A DNA stretch of 44,939 nucleotides from Gorillibacterium massiliense (lineage in GTDB: Bacteria; Bacillota; Bacilli; Paenibacillales; NBRC-103111), in contig NZ_CBQR020000073.1 in assembly GCF_000455485.1 (NCBI RefSeq), forward strand, positions 1-44,939, read 5' to 3'. Under the pieces are notes generated by a model. It was not told the DNA's origin. It saw nothing but the letters and a program-made list of their open reading frames with translations, and did not search any database. Below are positions 1-7,409 of the stretch, one piece after another; within the stretch, counting starts at the first letter, position 1; each line of letters starts with the position of its first letter. The position numbers and the translations under genes are program-made.

Positions 1-186
1 GGCGTATCGGCGGCAGGCGGCGTCGGCAAAGTCACGGGCTCCATCATCGGCGCTATCGTCATGGCCTCCCTTTCCAACGGGATGAACCTGCTCGGCATCG
101 GTATCTCGTACCAGTACATCATCCGCGGCGCCGTTCTTGCAGCGGCCGTTATCTTCGACGTCATGACACGCAAGAAAAGAGCCTAA
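1..186 (+). CDS. Sugar ABC transporter permease, C-terminal fragment
   Basis: Only the last 61 residues and the TAA stop are inside the window; the gene begins upstream. The reading frame opens at base 1. The visible part contains a Gly/Ala-rich membrane segment (GSIIGAIVMASLSNGMNLLG), a second segment (IIRGAVLAAAVIFDVMTR) and a basic tail KKRA. This pattern matches the C-terminus of the ribose/xylose-type permeases (RbsC/XylH family), which form the membrane channel of high-affinity sugar importers. The exact sugar cannot be told from this fragment; a xylose (XylH-like) or multiple-sugar (GguB-like) permease fits best. A terminator-like hairpin follows at 204-252, so this is probably the last gene of its operon. 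Confidence 0.75.
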   Translation, partial: GVSAAGGVGKVTGSIIGAIVMASLSNGMNLLGIGISYQYIIRGAVLAAAVIFDVMTRKKRA

Positions 187-203
187 AGATCTACCAATCT
201 TTT

Positions 204-252
204 AAGCCGTCTGGGCTTTCCGCGTCATGCGGGAAAGGAAACCGGGCGGCTT
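204..252 (+). terminator. Terminator-like hairpin after sugar permease
   Basis: Outer arms AAGCCG (204-209) and CGGCTT (247-252) enclose a second stem CTTTCCGC / GCGGGAAAG (216-223 / 229-237, one bulged G). Only a short T run (251-253) follows, so it is a weak intrinsic terminator or a 3' stabiliser. It lies directly before the pbuE promoter. Confidence 0.55.
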
Positions 253-257
253 TCCCA

Positions 258-286
258 TTGACAGCCGCTTTGTGATTCTTTATTAT
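258..286 (+). promoter_or_regulatory. SigA-type promoter of the pbuE riboswitch transcript
   Basis: A perfect -35 TTGACA (258-263), a 17-base spacer and -10 TATTAT (281-286). The predicted start near 293 places the purine aptamer (328-394) about 35 bases into the leader. Confidence 0.8.
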
Positions 287-327
287 GATCTATTGTGATT
301 GGCTTATGTTTATATGGATAAATATTA

Positions 328-394
328 TTTTGTATAACCTCATTAATATGGTGTGAGGGACTCTACCAGGAACCGGAAAATCCTGACTGCAAAA
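328..394 (+). promoter_or_regulatory. Purine riboswitch aptamer (C74 type)
   Basis: The sequence follows the purine aptamer position by position. P1 is TTTTGTA (328-334) with TGCAAAA (388-394). P2 is CCTCATT / TGTGAGG, capped by loop AATATGG. The J2/3 junction is 359-366, and P3 CAGGA/TCCTG carries loop L3 with ACCGGAAAA. Using xpt numbering, the specificity base 74 is C (base 387), which in known members pairs with guanine-type ligands; the Bacillus subtilis pbuE adenine switch has U74. Position 47 (base 360) is A where U is the usual base. Loop and helix lengths equal those of xpt and pbuE. Downstream sits a PbuE homologue, so control of purine export is expected. Confidence 0.9.
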
Positions 395-437
395 ACGGGT
401 ATCGTGCCGATACTCTTTTTTTCAGCCAGGATTTTTT
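377..437 (+). terminator. Riboswitch expression platform: terminator competing with the aptamer
   Basis: AAAATCCTG (377-385) pairs with CAGGATTTT (427-435), and CTG (387-389) pairs with CAG (423-425). An A run pairs with a T run, and an inner hairpin GTATCG/CGATAC (399-404/408-413) tops the stem; TTTTTT follows. The 5' arm reuses the P3 and P1 3' strands, so ligand binding should prevent termination, giving an ON switch as known for Bacillus subtilis pbuE. Base 387 (C74) pairs with G425 here, so the C is supported by a matching change. Confidence 0.82.
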
Positions 438-496
438 ATTGCGTTTTTTCGGTCCCGCACAGAGATAAAGAACAGAAGGAGAGGGAGTAAACAGAG

Positions 497-1666
497 ATGA
501 AAGCAAAAATCATGGTGTTGATATTAACCACCTTCACGGTAGGCCTCGTGGAGTTGATCATCGGCGGTCTCATGCCGATGATCGCGGAGGATCTGCATGT
601 ATCCGTGAGCACGGCGGGCCAACTCATTACGGTATATGCCCTTGTATACGCCATTGCGGGTCCTGTTCTGCTGGCCGCTACTGCGAGAACGGGCCGCAAG
701 CGACTTTACATGTGGTCGATGCTGGTCTTCGTAGTCGGCACGCTGACGGCCTTCCTGGCTCCGACCTATTCCGTCCTGTTTCTGTCCCGTATGATCACGG
801 CTGCAAGCGGGTCGCTCATTGTCACTTTGTCCATGACCCTGGCGGTGAAAATCGTGCCGAAGGATTATCAGGCAAGAGTCATCGGTCTTCTTTCCATGGG
901 GATCAGCTCTTCCATCGTATTGGGCGTTCCCATGGGCGTGCTGCTTGGCAACTCCTTCGGCTGGCGCATTCTCTTCCTGATCATCGCTTTGGTGACCGTG
1001 TTCGCAATGATTGCCGTAGCATTCTTTTTGCCGGAAATTCCTCAGGAACAATCGGTTCCCCTGCGGGCTCAGTTAAAGACGCTGAGAAACGGAAAAATCA
1101 TGAGCGCCCATCTGGTGACGGCACTTACTCTGGCGGGCCATTATACGCTGTATGCCTATTTTACTCCGTTTGTGGAGACGACGATGCATCTGGCTCCGGT
1201 ATGGATTAGCGCCGCCTATTTCGTCTTCGGCCTGTCTGCGGTTGCGGGAGGCATGATCGGCGGGATTATGGCCGATAAAATGGGAACAAACCGAAGCATT
1301 CCACTGGTTATCGCGGTTTTCATTGGCACCATGTTCATCCTGCCTTATTCTACCCAAAACTTTTACCTGTTCACGGTTGTTCTCGTAGTCTGGGGAATCC
1401 TGAGTTGGGCGCTTACGCCGGCTCAACAAAGCTACCTGATTCAAAATGCCCCGGAGACGTCGGACATTCACCAAAGCTTTAATTTTTCTGCCCTGCAGTT
1501 GGGCATCGCCGTCGGCTCGGCCTTCGGCGGGATCGTAATCCAGCGGGCCGATTCTTATACGGCCAATGCCTGGGCAGGAGGCTTCCTGATCGTATTGGCC
1601 TTGCTTTCAGCCATTTACTCCCTGTCGAGACCGGTCCGTGTGGAGAATCCTGTAACGGCGGATTGA
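497..1666 (+). CDS. pbuE: Purine efflux pump, MFS DHA1 family (PbuE-like)
   Basis: A 389-residue, 12-segment major facilitator that closely resembles Bacillus subtilis PbuE (YdhL), the proton-driven exporter of hypoxanthine, adenine and base analogues. Shared stretches are obvious throughout: VGLVELIIGGLMP near the N-terminus, SAGQLI-type helix 2, GRKRLY in the helix 2-3 loop (motif A), SFGWRILF near residue 155, SSHLVT/AHLVT-AGHYTLYAYF in mid-protein, and WGILSWALTPAQQSYLI plus SDIHQSFN in the C-half. ATG at 497 has an AAGGAGAGG site about ten bases upstream. The leader holds a purine riboswitch and terminator, which supports the purine role independently. The TetR promoter begins right after the stop. 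The ligand may be guanine-type rather than adenine, given C74 in the switch. Confidence 0.92.
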   Translation: MKAKIMVLILTTFTVGLVELIIGGLMPMIAEDLHVSVSTAGQLITVYALVYAIAGPVLLAATARTGRKRLYMWSMLVFVVGTLTAFLAPTYSVLFLSRMITAASGSLIVTLSMTLAVKIVPKDYQARVIGLLSMGISSSIVLGVPMGVLLGNSFGWRILFLIIALVTVFAMIAVAFFLPEIPQEQSVPLRAQLKTLRNGKIMSAHLVTALTLAGHYTLYAYFTPFVETTMHLAPVWISAAYFVFGLSAVAGGMIGGIMADKMGTNRSIPLVIAVFIGTMFILPYSTQNFYLFTVVLVVWGILSWALTPAQQSYLIQNAPETSDIHQSFNFSALQLGIAVGSAFGGIVIQRADSYTANAWAGGFLIVLALLSAIYSLSRPVRVENPVTAD

Positions 1667-1711
1667 TTTACACAATCAAGCAAATTCGTTATAATTAGAC
1701 CCAACGGTCTA
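1667..1711 (+). promoter_or_regulatory. TetR-gene promoter with overlapping operator palindrome
   Basis: -35 TTTACA (1667-1672), 17-base spacer, -10 TATAAT (1690-1695). The palindrome TAGACC-CAAC-GGTCTA (1696-1711) directly abuts the -10 box, a position from which a bound dimer would block transcription. A related palindrome at 2359-2374 precedes the next MFS gene, so autoregulation plus pump control by the TetR-family protein is likely. Confidence 0.75.
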
Positions 1712-1731
1712 GTTGTGAGGTGAGAACTATC

Positions 1732-2331
1732 GTGCGATCTGACGGGGAAGAAACGAAAAACCGCATCGTTCTGCGTGCAACCCAATTGTTCGTGCAAAAA
1801 GGATACGGCGCCGTCACCATGAATGAGGTTTGCGACAAAGCGCAGGTCAGCAAAGGCAGCCTGTATCATCATTTTCCGAGCAAGGAGGAGCTCTTCCTCC
1901 ACGTTCTGGAAGCCGATACGGATCATTGGCTGCGGCAATGGGAGGAGATTCACACAGGTTGCGCTTCCACAGAGGAGCGGATCTATGCTCTCGCCGAGCA
2001 TTACGCCAACGACATCCAAAACCCCCTAATCCGGGAAGTGGAGACCTTCGCGAAGGGCCGGGAGATTACCGAAGGGGTAACCCGGCGTCTGGAGCAGATT
2101 TACCGCGAAGGTTCCGAAGCCTGCCGGGAGCTGGTGCGGGAAGCGCTCGATAGCGGCTACTTCAAAGAGGGCGAAGTCGAAGATTACGTCCTGATCATAA
2201 GCGGCATGCTGGAAGGTCTCGGGAAGATTTGCGAATGGTCGGGACTTGGCGATAACATAAGCAAGGTTAAGGCGTATTACCGCAAGGCGGTTGCTTGTTT
2301 TCTCGATGGAGTGCGCGCGCCGGCTCATTAA
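1732..2331 (+). CDS. TetR/AcrR-family transcriptional regulator
   Basis: A repressor-type protein of 199 residues. The N-terminal helix-turn-helix is clear: RIVLRATQLFVQKGYGAVTM, then VCDKAQVSKGSLYHHFPSKEELF at about residues 30-55 (the TetR signature SKGSLYHHF). The remaining helices form the ligand-binding and dimer domain, with no family-specific motif that names the inducer. GTG at 1732 is chosen because GAGGTG (1717-1722) lies nine bases before it; the in-frame GTG at 1720 overlaps that site and has none of its own. It sits between two operator-like palindromes, one at its own promoter and one before the efflux pump at 2428, so it probably represses both. A LmrA/QdoR-like regulator is possible because the half-site TAGACC resembles theirs. 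Confidence 0.88.
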   Translation: MRSDGEETKNRIVLRATQLFVQKGYGAVTMNEVCDKAQVSKGSLYHHFPSKEELFLHVLEADTDHWLRQWEEIHTGCASTEERIYALAEHYANDIQNPLIREVETFAKGREITEGVTRRLEQIYREGSEACRELVREALDSGYFKEGEVEDYVLIISGMLEGLGKICEWSGLGDNISKVKAYYRKAVACFLDGVRAPAH

Positions 2332-2358
2332 CCCCGGCGCTTCTTTTTCGCTTTTTAT

Positions 2359-2377
2359 TAGACCGTCCGGTCGGTCT
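2359..2377 (+). promoter_or_regulatory. Operator-like palindrome before the MFS pump
   Basis: TAGACC-GTCC-GGTCGG (2359-2374) repeats the half-sites and four-base spacing of 1696-1711 and runs into a further GGTCT. It lies about 50 bases before the pump start codon. A weak TAGATT -10 box (2381-2386) with TTAGAC 17 bases upstream would place the operator inside the promoter. Confidence 0.65.
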
Positions 2378-2427
2378 GTTTAGATTGAAGAGTAATTTCA
2401 TAACCTATCATTCGGAGGATTTGCACA

Positions 2428-3621
2428 ATGTCATTGCTAACAAGAAACAGAGGCTCAATGCTGCTGCTGATGCTGAATATTTTCCTGGCATTCATGGGGA
2501 TCGGTTTAGTTGTTCCCATTATGCCTACCTATATGAATGAGCTTCACATGAGCGGAAAGATCGTGGGGCTCCTTGTCGCCGCCTTCTCTCTGACGCAGCT
2601 TTTGCTCTCGCCTCTTGCCGGACGCATGTCGGACTCATGGGGACGAAAGAAGATGATCGTCGCGGGCCTTGTCGTATTCGCGATATCGGAGATTCTGTTC
2701 GGCATCGCCAATGGCGCGGTACTCCTTTTTGTTTCCCGGATGCTGGGAGGCGTGGGGTCGGCGCTTATCATGCCGTCCGTCATGGCTTATGTAGCCGACA
2801 CGACCACCATGGAGGAGAGAGCCAAAGGCATGGGGTACATCAACGCCGCGATCTCTACCGGATTCATCATCGGTCCGGGTATCGGTGGGTACATTGCTGA
2901 CTTGGGAATTCGGATGCCCTTCTTCTTTGCAGGTGCCGCGGGGGCTGTTGCGGCTATTATCACCCTGATCATCCTGCCGGAATCCAAGTCTCGGGAGCAG
3001 CTTAATGGTGCGAACAAGAAAGAGGAGGCGAACGGCAGTCTGCTCTCCCAACTCGCCCGTTCCTACCGGGAACCTTATTTCATGAGCCTCGTCATCGTAT
3101 TCGTGCTCGCCTTCGGGCTAGCTAATTACGAAACGGTGTTCGGGCTGTTCGTCGATCATAAATTCGGATTCACGCCTAAGGACATCTCGTTCATCATCAC
3201 CTTCGGCTCCATTTCTGGCGCTGTCGTGCAGGTTACCGCCTTCGGCTGGCTGTTGAACCGCTTTGGCGAGAATCGAGTCATTTCCACTTGCCTGCTGGTT
3301 GCCGGGGTCTTTGTTCTGCTGACGCTCTTTGTCCATGTTTATTGGGCGATTATCGTGGTGACCTTCATCGTCTTCTTGGCAACGGATATTTTGCGTCCCG
3401 CCATCAGCACCCAGATGTCCAAGCTGGCGGGAGAGCATCAGCAAGGCTTCGTTGCCGGGATGAACTCGGCCTATACGAGCTTGGGAAATATAGCCGGTCC
3501 CGTCGTTGCAGGTCTGCTTTTCGATTTAAACGTGAACTATCCTTATATCGCTTCTTCCCTTATCCTGATCGCGAGCTTTCTCCTGACCCTCCGTCCGTCC
3601 ATGAGAAAAGCGCGCGTCTAG
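2428..3621 (+). CDS. MFS drug efflux pump, NorA/Bmr/Blt type
   Basis: A 397-residue inner-membrane transporter of the DHA1 group with 12 predicted helices. The motif-A loop GRMSDSWGRKKMIVAG lies near residue 66, and the antiporter motif C region GFIIGPGIGGYIADLG near residue 145. The N-terminus FLAFMGIGLVVPIMPTYM is typical of the NorA/Bmr/Blt and TetA group, which export drugs and dyes in exchange for protons. GGAGG (2414-2418) sits ten bases before ATG. The TetR-family gene immediately upstream and the operator-like palindrome at 2359 suggest substrate-induced expression. The substrate cannot be told from sequence; a broad multidrug range is typical but not proven. Confidence 0.88.
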   Translation: MSLLTRNRGSMLLLMLNIFLAFMGIGLVVPIMPTYMNELHMSGKIVGLLVAAFSLTQLLLSPLAGRMSDSWGRKKMIVAGLVVFAISEILFGIANGAVLLFVSRMLGGVGSALIMPSVMAYVADTTTMEERAKGMGYINAAISTGFIIGPGIGGYIADLGIRMPFFFAGAAGAVAAIITLIILPESKSREQLNGANKKEEANGSLLSQLARSYREPYFMSLVIVFVLAFGLANYETVFGLFVDHKFGFTPKDISFIITFGSISGAVVQVTAFGWLLNRFGENRVISTCLLVAGVFVLLTLFVHVYWAIIVVTFIVFLATDILRPAISTQMSKLAGEHQQGFVAGMNSAYTSLGNIAGPVVAGLLFDLNVNYPYIASSLILIASFLLTLRPSMRKARV

Positions 3622-3679
3622 GTTCCGTATCATTTCCGGAAAAACGCTCAAGCTAATAAAAAAAGGAGGCGTTTATACC

Positions 3680-3922
3680 GTGAGCTCACAGGAAAGTCAA
3701 AGTGAACAAGTCGTCGCCGTGCGTAAAAATGGAGATGGAGATATCGTGGAGTTGCAGTTGACCTCTGGCAAGGTGGTCGATTACAAAACGGCGCAAGCCA
3801 TGTCGAAAACAGGTGAAATAACCGGACTTAATGTTTTCCGGGGACGGGATAACGAAGAGCATCTGAGATCCGATCCTGACGGACGCGAGGACAACAATCT
3901 CGATAATCTGCCGACTTTTTAA
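3680..3922 (+). CDS. DUF3892 small protein
   Basis: An 80-residue acidic protein. It fits the DUF3892 family: a short beta-rich core (EQVVAVRKNGDGDIVELQLTSG at residues 9-30, then VVDYKTAQAMSKTGEITGLNV) and a disordered, charged tail (RGRDNEEHLRSDPDGREDNNLDNLPTF). The N-end of the tail carries paired charges. GTG at 3680 has an excellent AAAGGAGG site (3662-3669) ten bases upstream. No function is established for the family; members are common in Bacillaceae and Paenibacillaceae. It is separated from the MFS gene by 58 bases and is followed by its own terminator, so it may be the last gene of that transcript or independent. Confidence 0.8.
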   Translation: MSSQESQSEQVVAVRKNGDGDIVELQLTSGKVVDYKTAQAMSKTGEITGLNVFRGRDNEEHLRSDPDGREDNNLDNLPTF

Positions 3923-3957
3923 TAGTAGGGTTTGAAGACGATTAAAGATTGCAAAGG

Positions 3958-4007
3958 AGTGCGGGTTGATGTGCGTATGAGGCGCATGCGGTCCGTGCTT
4001 CTTTTTT
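3958..4007 (+). terminator. Intrinsic terminator after DUF3892 gene
   Basis: AGTGCGG (3958-3964) pairs with CCGTGCT (3993-3999) with two wobbles. An inner TGCG/CGCA stem and a run CTTTTTT complete it. It separates this unit from hssRS. Confidence 0.65.
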
Positions 4008-4074
4008 GTTAATGGGACAAAAGGGTTTCATCCGGTCCTGTCCAATTTATGGTTTAATGGAGGTATTGCTACCC

Positions 4075-4098
4075 AAGCCGGATAAACGTCCGGTTTGA
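4075..4098 (+). other. Small leader hairpin before hssR
   Basis: AAGCCGGA and TCCGGTTT form an eight-pair stem (one G-T) around TAAACG, ending about nine bases before the hssR ribosome binding site. It has no T run, so it is not a terminator. An mRNA stability role is possible but not shown. Confidence 0.4.
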
Positions 4099-4121
4099 CG
4101 TTGAACAGGAGAGTGGTTCCG

Positions 4122-4799
4122 ATGAAAAAGCTGCTGGTAGCGGACGATGACGCTCATATCCGTACGTTGCTGAGGCACGTTTTGACCCGGGAAGGCTATG
4201 CGGTGCTGGAAGCGCAGGACGGAGAAGAGGCGGAGCGACTCTTGGAGGAGTCTCTTGTGGATCTGGCTATCGTGGATGTGATGATGCCAAAAGTTGACGG
4301 GCTCGCGCTGTGCGGACATATTCGCAAAACCTATGATATTCCGATCATTTTGCTGACAGCGAGACAGCAGTTGGAGGATAAAGAGCTGGGTTATTTGCAG
4401 GGGACGGATGATTATGTGACCAAGCCCTTTGAACCGGAGGAACTGATCTACCGGATCAAAGCCTTGTTCCGCCGCTACTCGGTTCCCTCCGATGTGAAGA
4501 TCCGTCTGAACCGGCTCGTCATAGACCGGAAAAACTACGAGATCTCCATTGGCGATGAAACACTGCTGCTGCCGGTAAAAGAGTTCGAACTGCTGGCGCA
4601 ACTGGCTCAATATCCAGGCAGGCTGTTCACTCGGGGAGAGTTAATTGAGCTCATTTGGGGTGCCGATTACGAAGGAGATGAGCGCACCGTCGATGTTCAT
4701 ATCAAGCGGCTGCGCCAGCGGTTTAGTGAATACGCCGACGATTTTGTCATCCGGACGGTGCGGGGGATCGGCTATAAGTTGGAGATGAGCGGCCGATGA
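4122..4799 (+). CDS. hssR: Heme response regulator HssR (OmpR/PhoB type)
   Basis: A 225-residue two-component regulator. The receiver domain (1-118) has the acidic pocket DDD at 8-10, phospho-acceptor Asp52 in IVDVMMP, Thr in LLTARQ, and Lys in DDYVTKPFEPEEL. The winged-helix DNA-binding domain (about 130-220) includes LFTRGELIELIWGADYEGDERTVDVHIKRLR. The sequence matches Staphylococcus aureus HssR along its length, including TDDYVTKPFE and the DYEGDERTVDVHIKRLRQR block. ATG at 4122 is chosen over an upstream TTG because AGGAGAG lies eight bases before it. It overlaps hssS by four bases (ATGA), so the two are co-translated. In known systems HssR switches on hrtAB when heme is in excess; a candidate binding repeat lies at 6214-6233. 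Confidence 0.88.
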   Translation: MKKLLVADDDAHIRTLLRHVLTREGYAVLEAQDGEEAERLLEESLVDLAIVDVMMPKVDGLALCGHIRKTYDIPIILLTARQQLEDKELGYLQGTDDYVTKPFEPEELIYRIKALFRRYSVPSDVKIRLNRLVIDRKNYEISIGDETLLLPVKEFELLAQLAQYPGRLFTRGELIELIWGADYEGDERTVDVHIKRLRQRFSEYADDFVIRTVRGIGYKLEMSGR

Positions 4800-6172
4800 A
4801 ATCCCTTTATCTGCGTATGACCATCATCTTTTGCTCGGTCATTCTGATCAGCGGCTTGGCCGGTTTCTTTGTATCCAACTTTTATTATCAGGAAAAGCTC
4901 AAGTCGCGAAATGATGCCAAGCTCACGGAGATGTCAAGCGAGCTGCAAGGTTTTATAGATGAACACCCGGAGCTCGCTGGAGAGTACTTGTCCAGTGTGG
5001 CTAAGCTTGGTTACAAATTTTATTTGACTGATGGCATTGGAGACGAGCAGACCATCGGCAATTCGTTTCGGGTTAACCATCTACCTGATGAAACGGTTCA
5101 CAAGGTCTTGGCTGGTGAGGTTTACCATGGCGTGAAGCGGCTGCCGGGAAAGCTCTTTGTAACCGGCTTTTTTGAAAATGAGCTGACCAACTCCATCGGC
5201 ATGCCCTTGAATCTGAACGGCCACCGCTATGCCTTGTTTATGCGTCCCGACGCGGAGGTGCAGTTCGGGGAACTCCGAAGCTTTATAGCTATCTTTTTGC
5301 TTTTTACCGTATTGTTCAGTTTCGGGTTTGTCTTGATCAGCGTCCTTCACGTCGTCAAGCCCCTTACCCGGTTAACGGGCGCTACGAAAATGATCGCAAA
5401 AGGGCGCTACGATATCCGCCTGAATACGGTACGGCGGGATGAAATCGGGCAATTGGCCTCCCATTTCATGATCATGAGCCGCGAGCTGGAGCGCACCAAT
5501 AAAGCCCGGCAAGAATTTGTCGCCAACGTATCCCATGAGATCGAATCGCCGCTTACTTCCATTCAAGGCTTCGCCCAGGCGATGCAAAACGATTCGCTGC
5601 CGTGGGAGCAGCAAAAGGAATATTTGTCCATCATCGAAGAGGAAAGCCGGAGATTGTCAGCTGTAAGCAAGCAATTGCTCACTTTGTCTACGTTGGATTA
5701 TGATCCCGGCGCCTTGGAAATAAAGGCATTCGACTTGAAGGAGCAGATTCGCCACGTCAGTCAAATCATGGAGTGGAAGCTGCGGGAGAAGCAGTTGGCG
5801 CTTCGGCTCGTTCTGCCGAATCTGACGATACGCGGGGATTCCAATCTGCTTATTCAGGTTTGGTCGAACTTGCTGACCAACGCCATCAAATATACGCCCG
5901 ACGGCGGAACGATCTCGATTACCGCTTCTGCGGAAGGCGCAAACTGCGTCGTTCGAGTTGCAGATAGCGGAGAAGGCATTCCGGCCGAGGATCTTCCCCG
6001 GATTTTTGACCGCTTTTACAAGGTGGATAAAGCAAGGACAAGAGGAGTAAACGGCAGCGGCCTCGGTTTGTCCATCGTCCGGAAAATTGTCGAAGCCCAT
6101 GGCGGAACCGTGGAAGCGGAGAGTGTGCCCGGAAAAGGCACCACGTTCACGGTGACGCTACCTCAAAGCTGA
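4796..6172 (+). CDS. hssS: Heme sensor histidine kinase HssS
   Basis: A 458-residue membrane kinase, the usual length of HssS. Order: TM1 (about 7-27), an extracytoplasmic sensor domain (30-160) with DYHG-like VYHGVK and LFVTGFFEN matching S. aureus HssS, and TM2 (165-186). A HAMP linker follows (to about 240), then HisKA with phospho-His247 in VSHEIESPLTSIQGF, and HATPase_c with N-box NLLTNAIKYTPDGG, DSGEGIP and GSGLGLSIV. The H-box reads ESP rather than the common KTP/RTP, which I regard as a lineage trait. It pairs with the overlapping hssR. The ligand in the family is heme or heme-induced membrane damage at the outer face of the cytoplasmic membrane. Confidence 0.87.
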   Translation: MKSLYLRMTIIFCSVILISGLAGFFVSNFYYQEKLKSRNDAKLTEMSSELQGFIDEHPELAGEYLSSVAKLGYKFYLTDGIGDEQTIGNSFRVNHLPDETVHKVLAGEVYHGVKRLPGKLFVTGFFENELTNSIGMPLNLNGHRYALFMRPDAEVQFGELRSFIAIFLLFTVLFSFGFVLISVLHVVKPLTRLTGATKMIAKGRYDIRLNTVRRDEIGQLASHFMIMSRELERTNKARQEFVANVSHEIESPLTSIQGFAQAMQNDSLPWEQQKEYLSIIEEESRRLSAVSKQLLTLSTLDYDPGALEIKAFDLKEQIRHVSQIMEWKLREKQLALRLVLPNLTIRGDSNLLIQVWSNLLTNAIKYTPDGGTISITASAEGANCVVRVADSGEGIPAEDLPRIFDRFYKVDKARTRGVNGSGLGLSIVRKIVEAHGGTVEAESVPGKGTTFTVTLPQS

Positions 6173-6213
6173 AGGACGGCGGCAAGCCGCAATCGCTCAA
6201 TCCGTAATCTGTC

Positions 6214-6246
6214 ATTCATACTCCGTTCACGAACCTCCTCTATACT
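6214..6246 (+). promoter_or_regulatory. Candidate HssR box and promoter of hrtBA
   Basis: An imperfect direct repeat ATTCATACT-CC-GTTCACGAA (6214-6233) resembles the published HssR repeat GTTCATATT-N2-GTTCATATT, better in the first copy than in the second. It is followed seven bases later by -10 TATACT (6241-6246). No -35 box is evident, as expected for an activated promoter where the regulator covers that region. Confidence 0.6.
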
Positions 6247-6278
6247 TCCAGATAGACACACGAATGAGGAGGGTGAAC

Positions 6279-7409
6279 ATGTTTCTTGCATTAAGGGAAA
6301 TGCGCCATGCCAAGGCGAGGTATGTGTTGATTTTTGCCATCATGGTATTGGTTTCTTTTCTGGTGTTGTTTGTTACCGGGCTGGCAAAAGGGTTGTCCTA
6401 TGCCAATATCTCCGCCCTTGAAAATATCCCGGCTAATCATTACGTTCTTCAGTCCGACGCAGAAGGGAAATTCCGCAGCTCGCTTTTGACGGAGAACGAT
6501 CTGGACGAGGTGCGCGCTGTTGTCGGAGCCGATAGTGCGGATGCTTTGAGCGTTCAGACCGGGACGGTTGTCGTCTCTCAGGCGGATACCAAAGCGGATG
6601 TCGCATTTTTTGCCGTCGATATGAAAGGGATGCTGGCTCCCAATCTTACAGAAGGAACAGCCATATCCAATGATTCCCGCGGGCAGGTCATCGTCGACGA
6701 GAGCTTGAAAGATGATGGCATGAAGATCGGCGGCACCATCACCGATTTGCAAAGCGGGAAGAAATGGGTGGTGGCCGGTTTTGCCAAGGACCGTTCTTAC
6801 AGCCATATGCCTGTCATTTTTATGAACCGTGCGGATGGGCAGGAGCTCCAGCATGGCAATCCATCATTAAACGCAGGAGCAGGGAGCGGCACGGATCAAG
6901 GTTCGTTCAACGTGATCGCCGTGCAGACGGCTAAAGGCGACGCAGCTGCGATTGGCAACAAGGTTAACGGGGTTGAGGTGATATCCAAGGCGGATGCGAT
7001 TTCGAAAGTCCCCGGCTATTCCGCCGAGCAAAGCTCCCTTTTGATGATGGTCGTTTTTCTGCTTGTGATTTCGGCCTTTGTGCTGGCGGTCTTCTTTTAT
7101 GTGATGACGATTCAAAAGACAACGCAGTTCGGCATTATGAAGGCCATCGGCACCCGGTCCAGCTATTTGGCTTGGAGCGTACTCGGGCAGGTTTTGCTTC
7201 TCACCGTAGCCGGTCTGGTGGTTAGCATCCTGCTTACCTCTGGAATGGCGATGGCACTGCCCGATACCATGCCTTTTCGCTTGGTTCCGTCCACCATTAC
7301 CACGAACAGTGCACTATTTCTCGTTATGGCGCTTGCCGGTTCGTTAACTTCTGTGATTCGCGTTATCAAAATCGATCCGCTTGAAGCGATGGGGAGGGCT
7401 AGCGCATGA
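6279..7409 (+). CDS. hrtB: Heme efflux ABC permease HrtB
   Basis: A 376-residue membrane component of the FtsX/MacB-type ABC exporter HrtAB, which removes toxic heme from the membrane. TM1 spans about residues 15-35 (VLIFAIMVLVSFLVLFVTGL). A large extracytoplasmic domain follows (40-250), and three C-terminal segments (about 258-285, 303-330, 340-360) carry the FtsX-like core with QFGIMKAIGTRSSYL. Similarity to S. aureus HrtB is clear near LRELRHAKARY-type N-terminus and SALENIPA. ATG at 6279 is chosen because GAGGAGGG (6266-6273) precedes it; the ATG at 6264 would lie upstream of that site. It overlaps hrtA by four bases. Unlike S. aureus, where hrtAB is divergent from hssRS, it lies downstream in the same direction and permease-first. 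Confidence 0.86.
   Translation: MFLALREMRHAKARYVLIFAIMVLVSFLVLFVTGLAKGLSYANISALENIPANHYVLQSDAEGKFRSSLLTENDLDEVRAVVGADSADALSVQTGTVVVSQADTKADVAFFAVDMKGMLAPNLTEGTAISNDSRGQVIVDESLKDDGMKIGGTITDLQSGKKWVVAGFAKDRSYSHMPVIFMNRADGQELQHGNPSLNAGAGSGTDQGSFNVIAVQTAKGDAAAIGNKVNGVEVISKADAISKVPGYSAEQSSLLMMVVFLLVISAFVLAVFFYVMTIQKTTQFGIMKAIGTRSSYLAWSVLGQVLLLTVAGLVVSILLTSGMAMALPDTMPFRLVPSTITTNSALFLVMALAGSLTSVIRVIKIDPLEAMGRASA

Noticed and set aside
328-394. Adenine specificity assumed from the pbuE context
   Set aside because: Base 74 is C, with a matching G in the terminator; adenine switches have U there.
4018-4060. Firm promoter for hssRS
   Set aside because: TTTCAT-N16-TATGGT and TTTAAT boxes were seen, but none is strong enough to call.
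6172-6200. Terminator after hssS
   Set aside because: GCGGC-AA-GCCGC is a short stem with a two-base loop and no T run.
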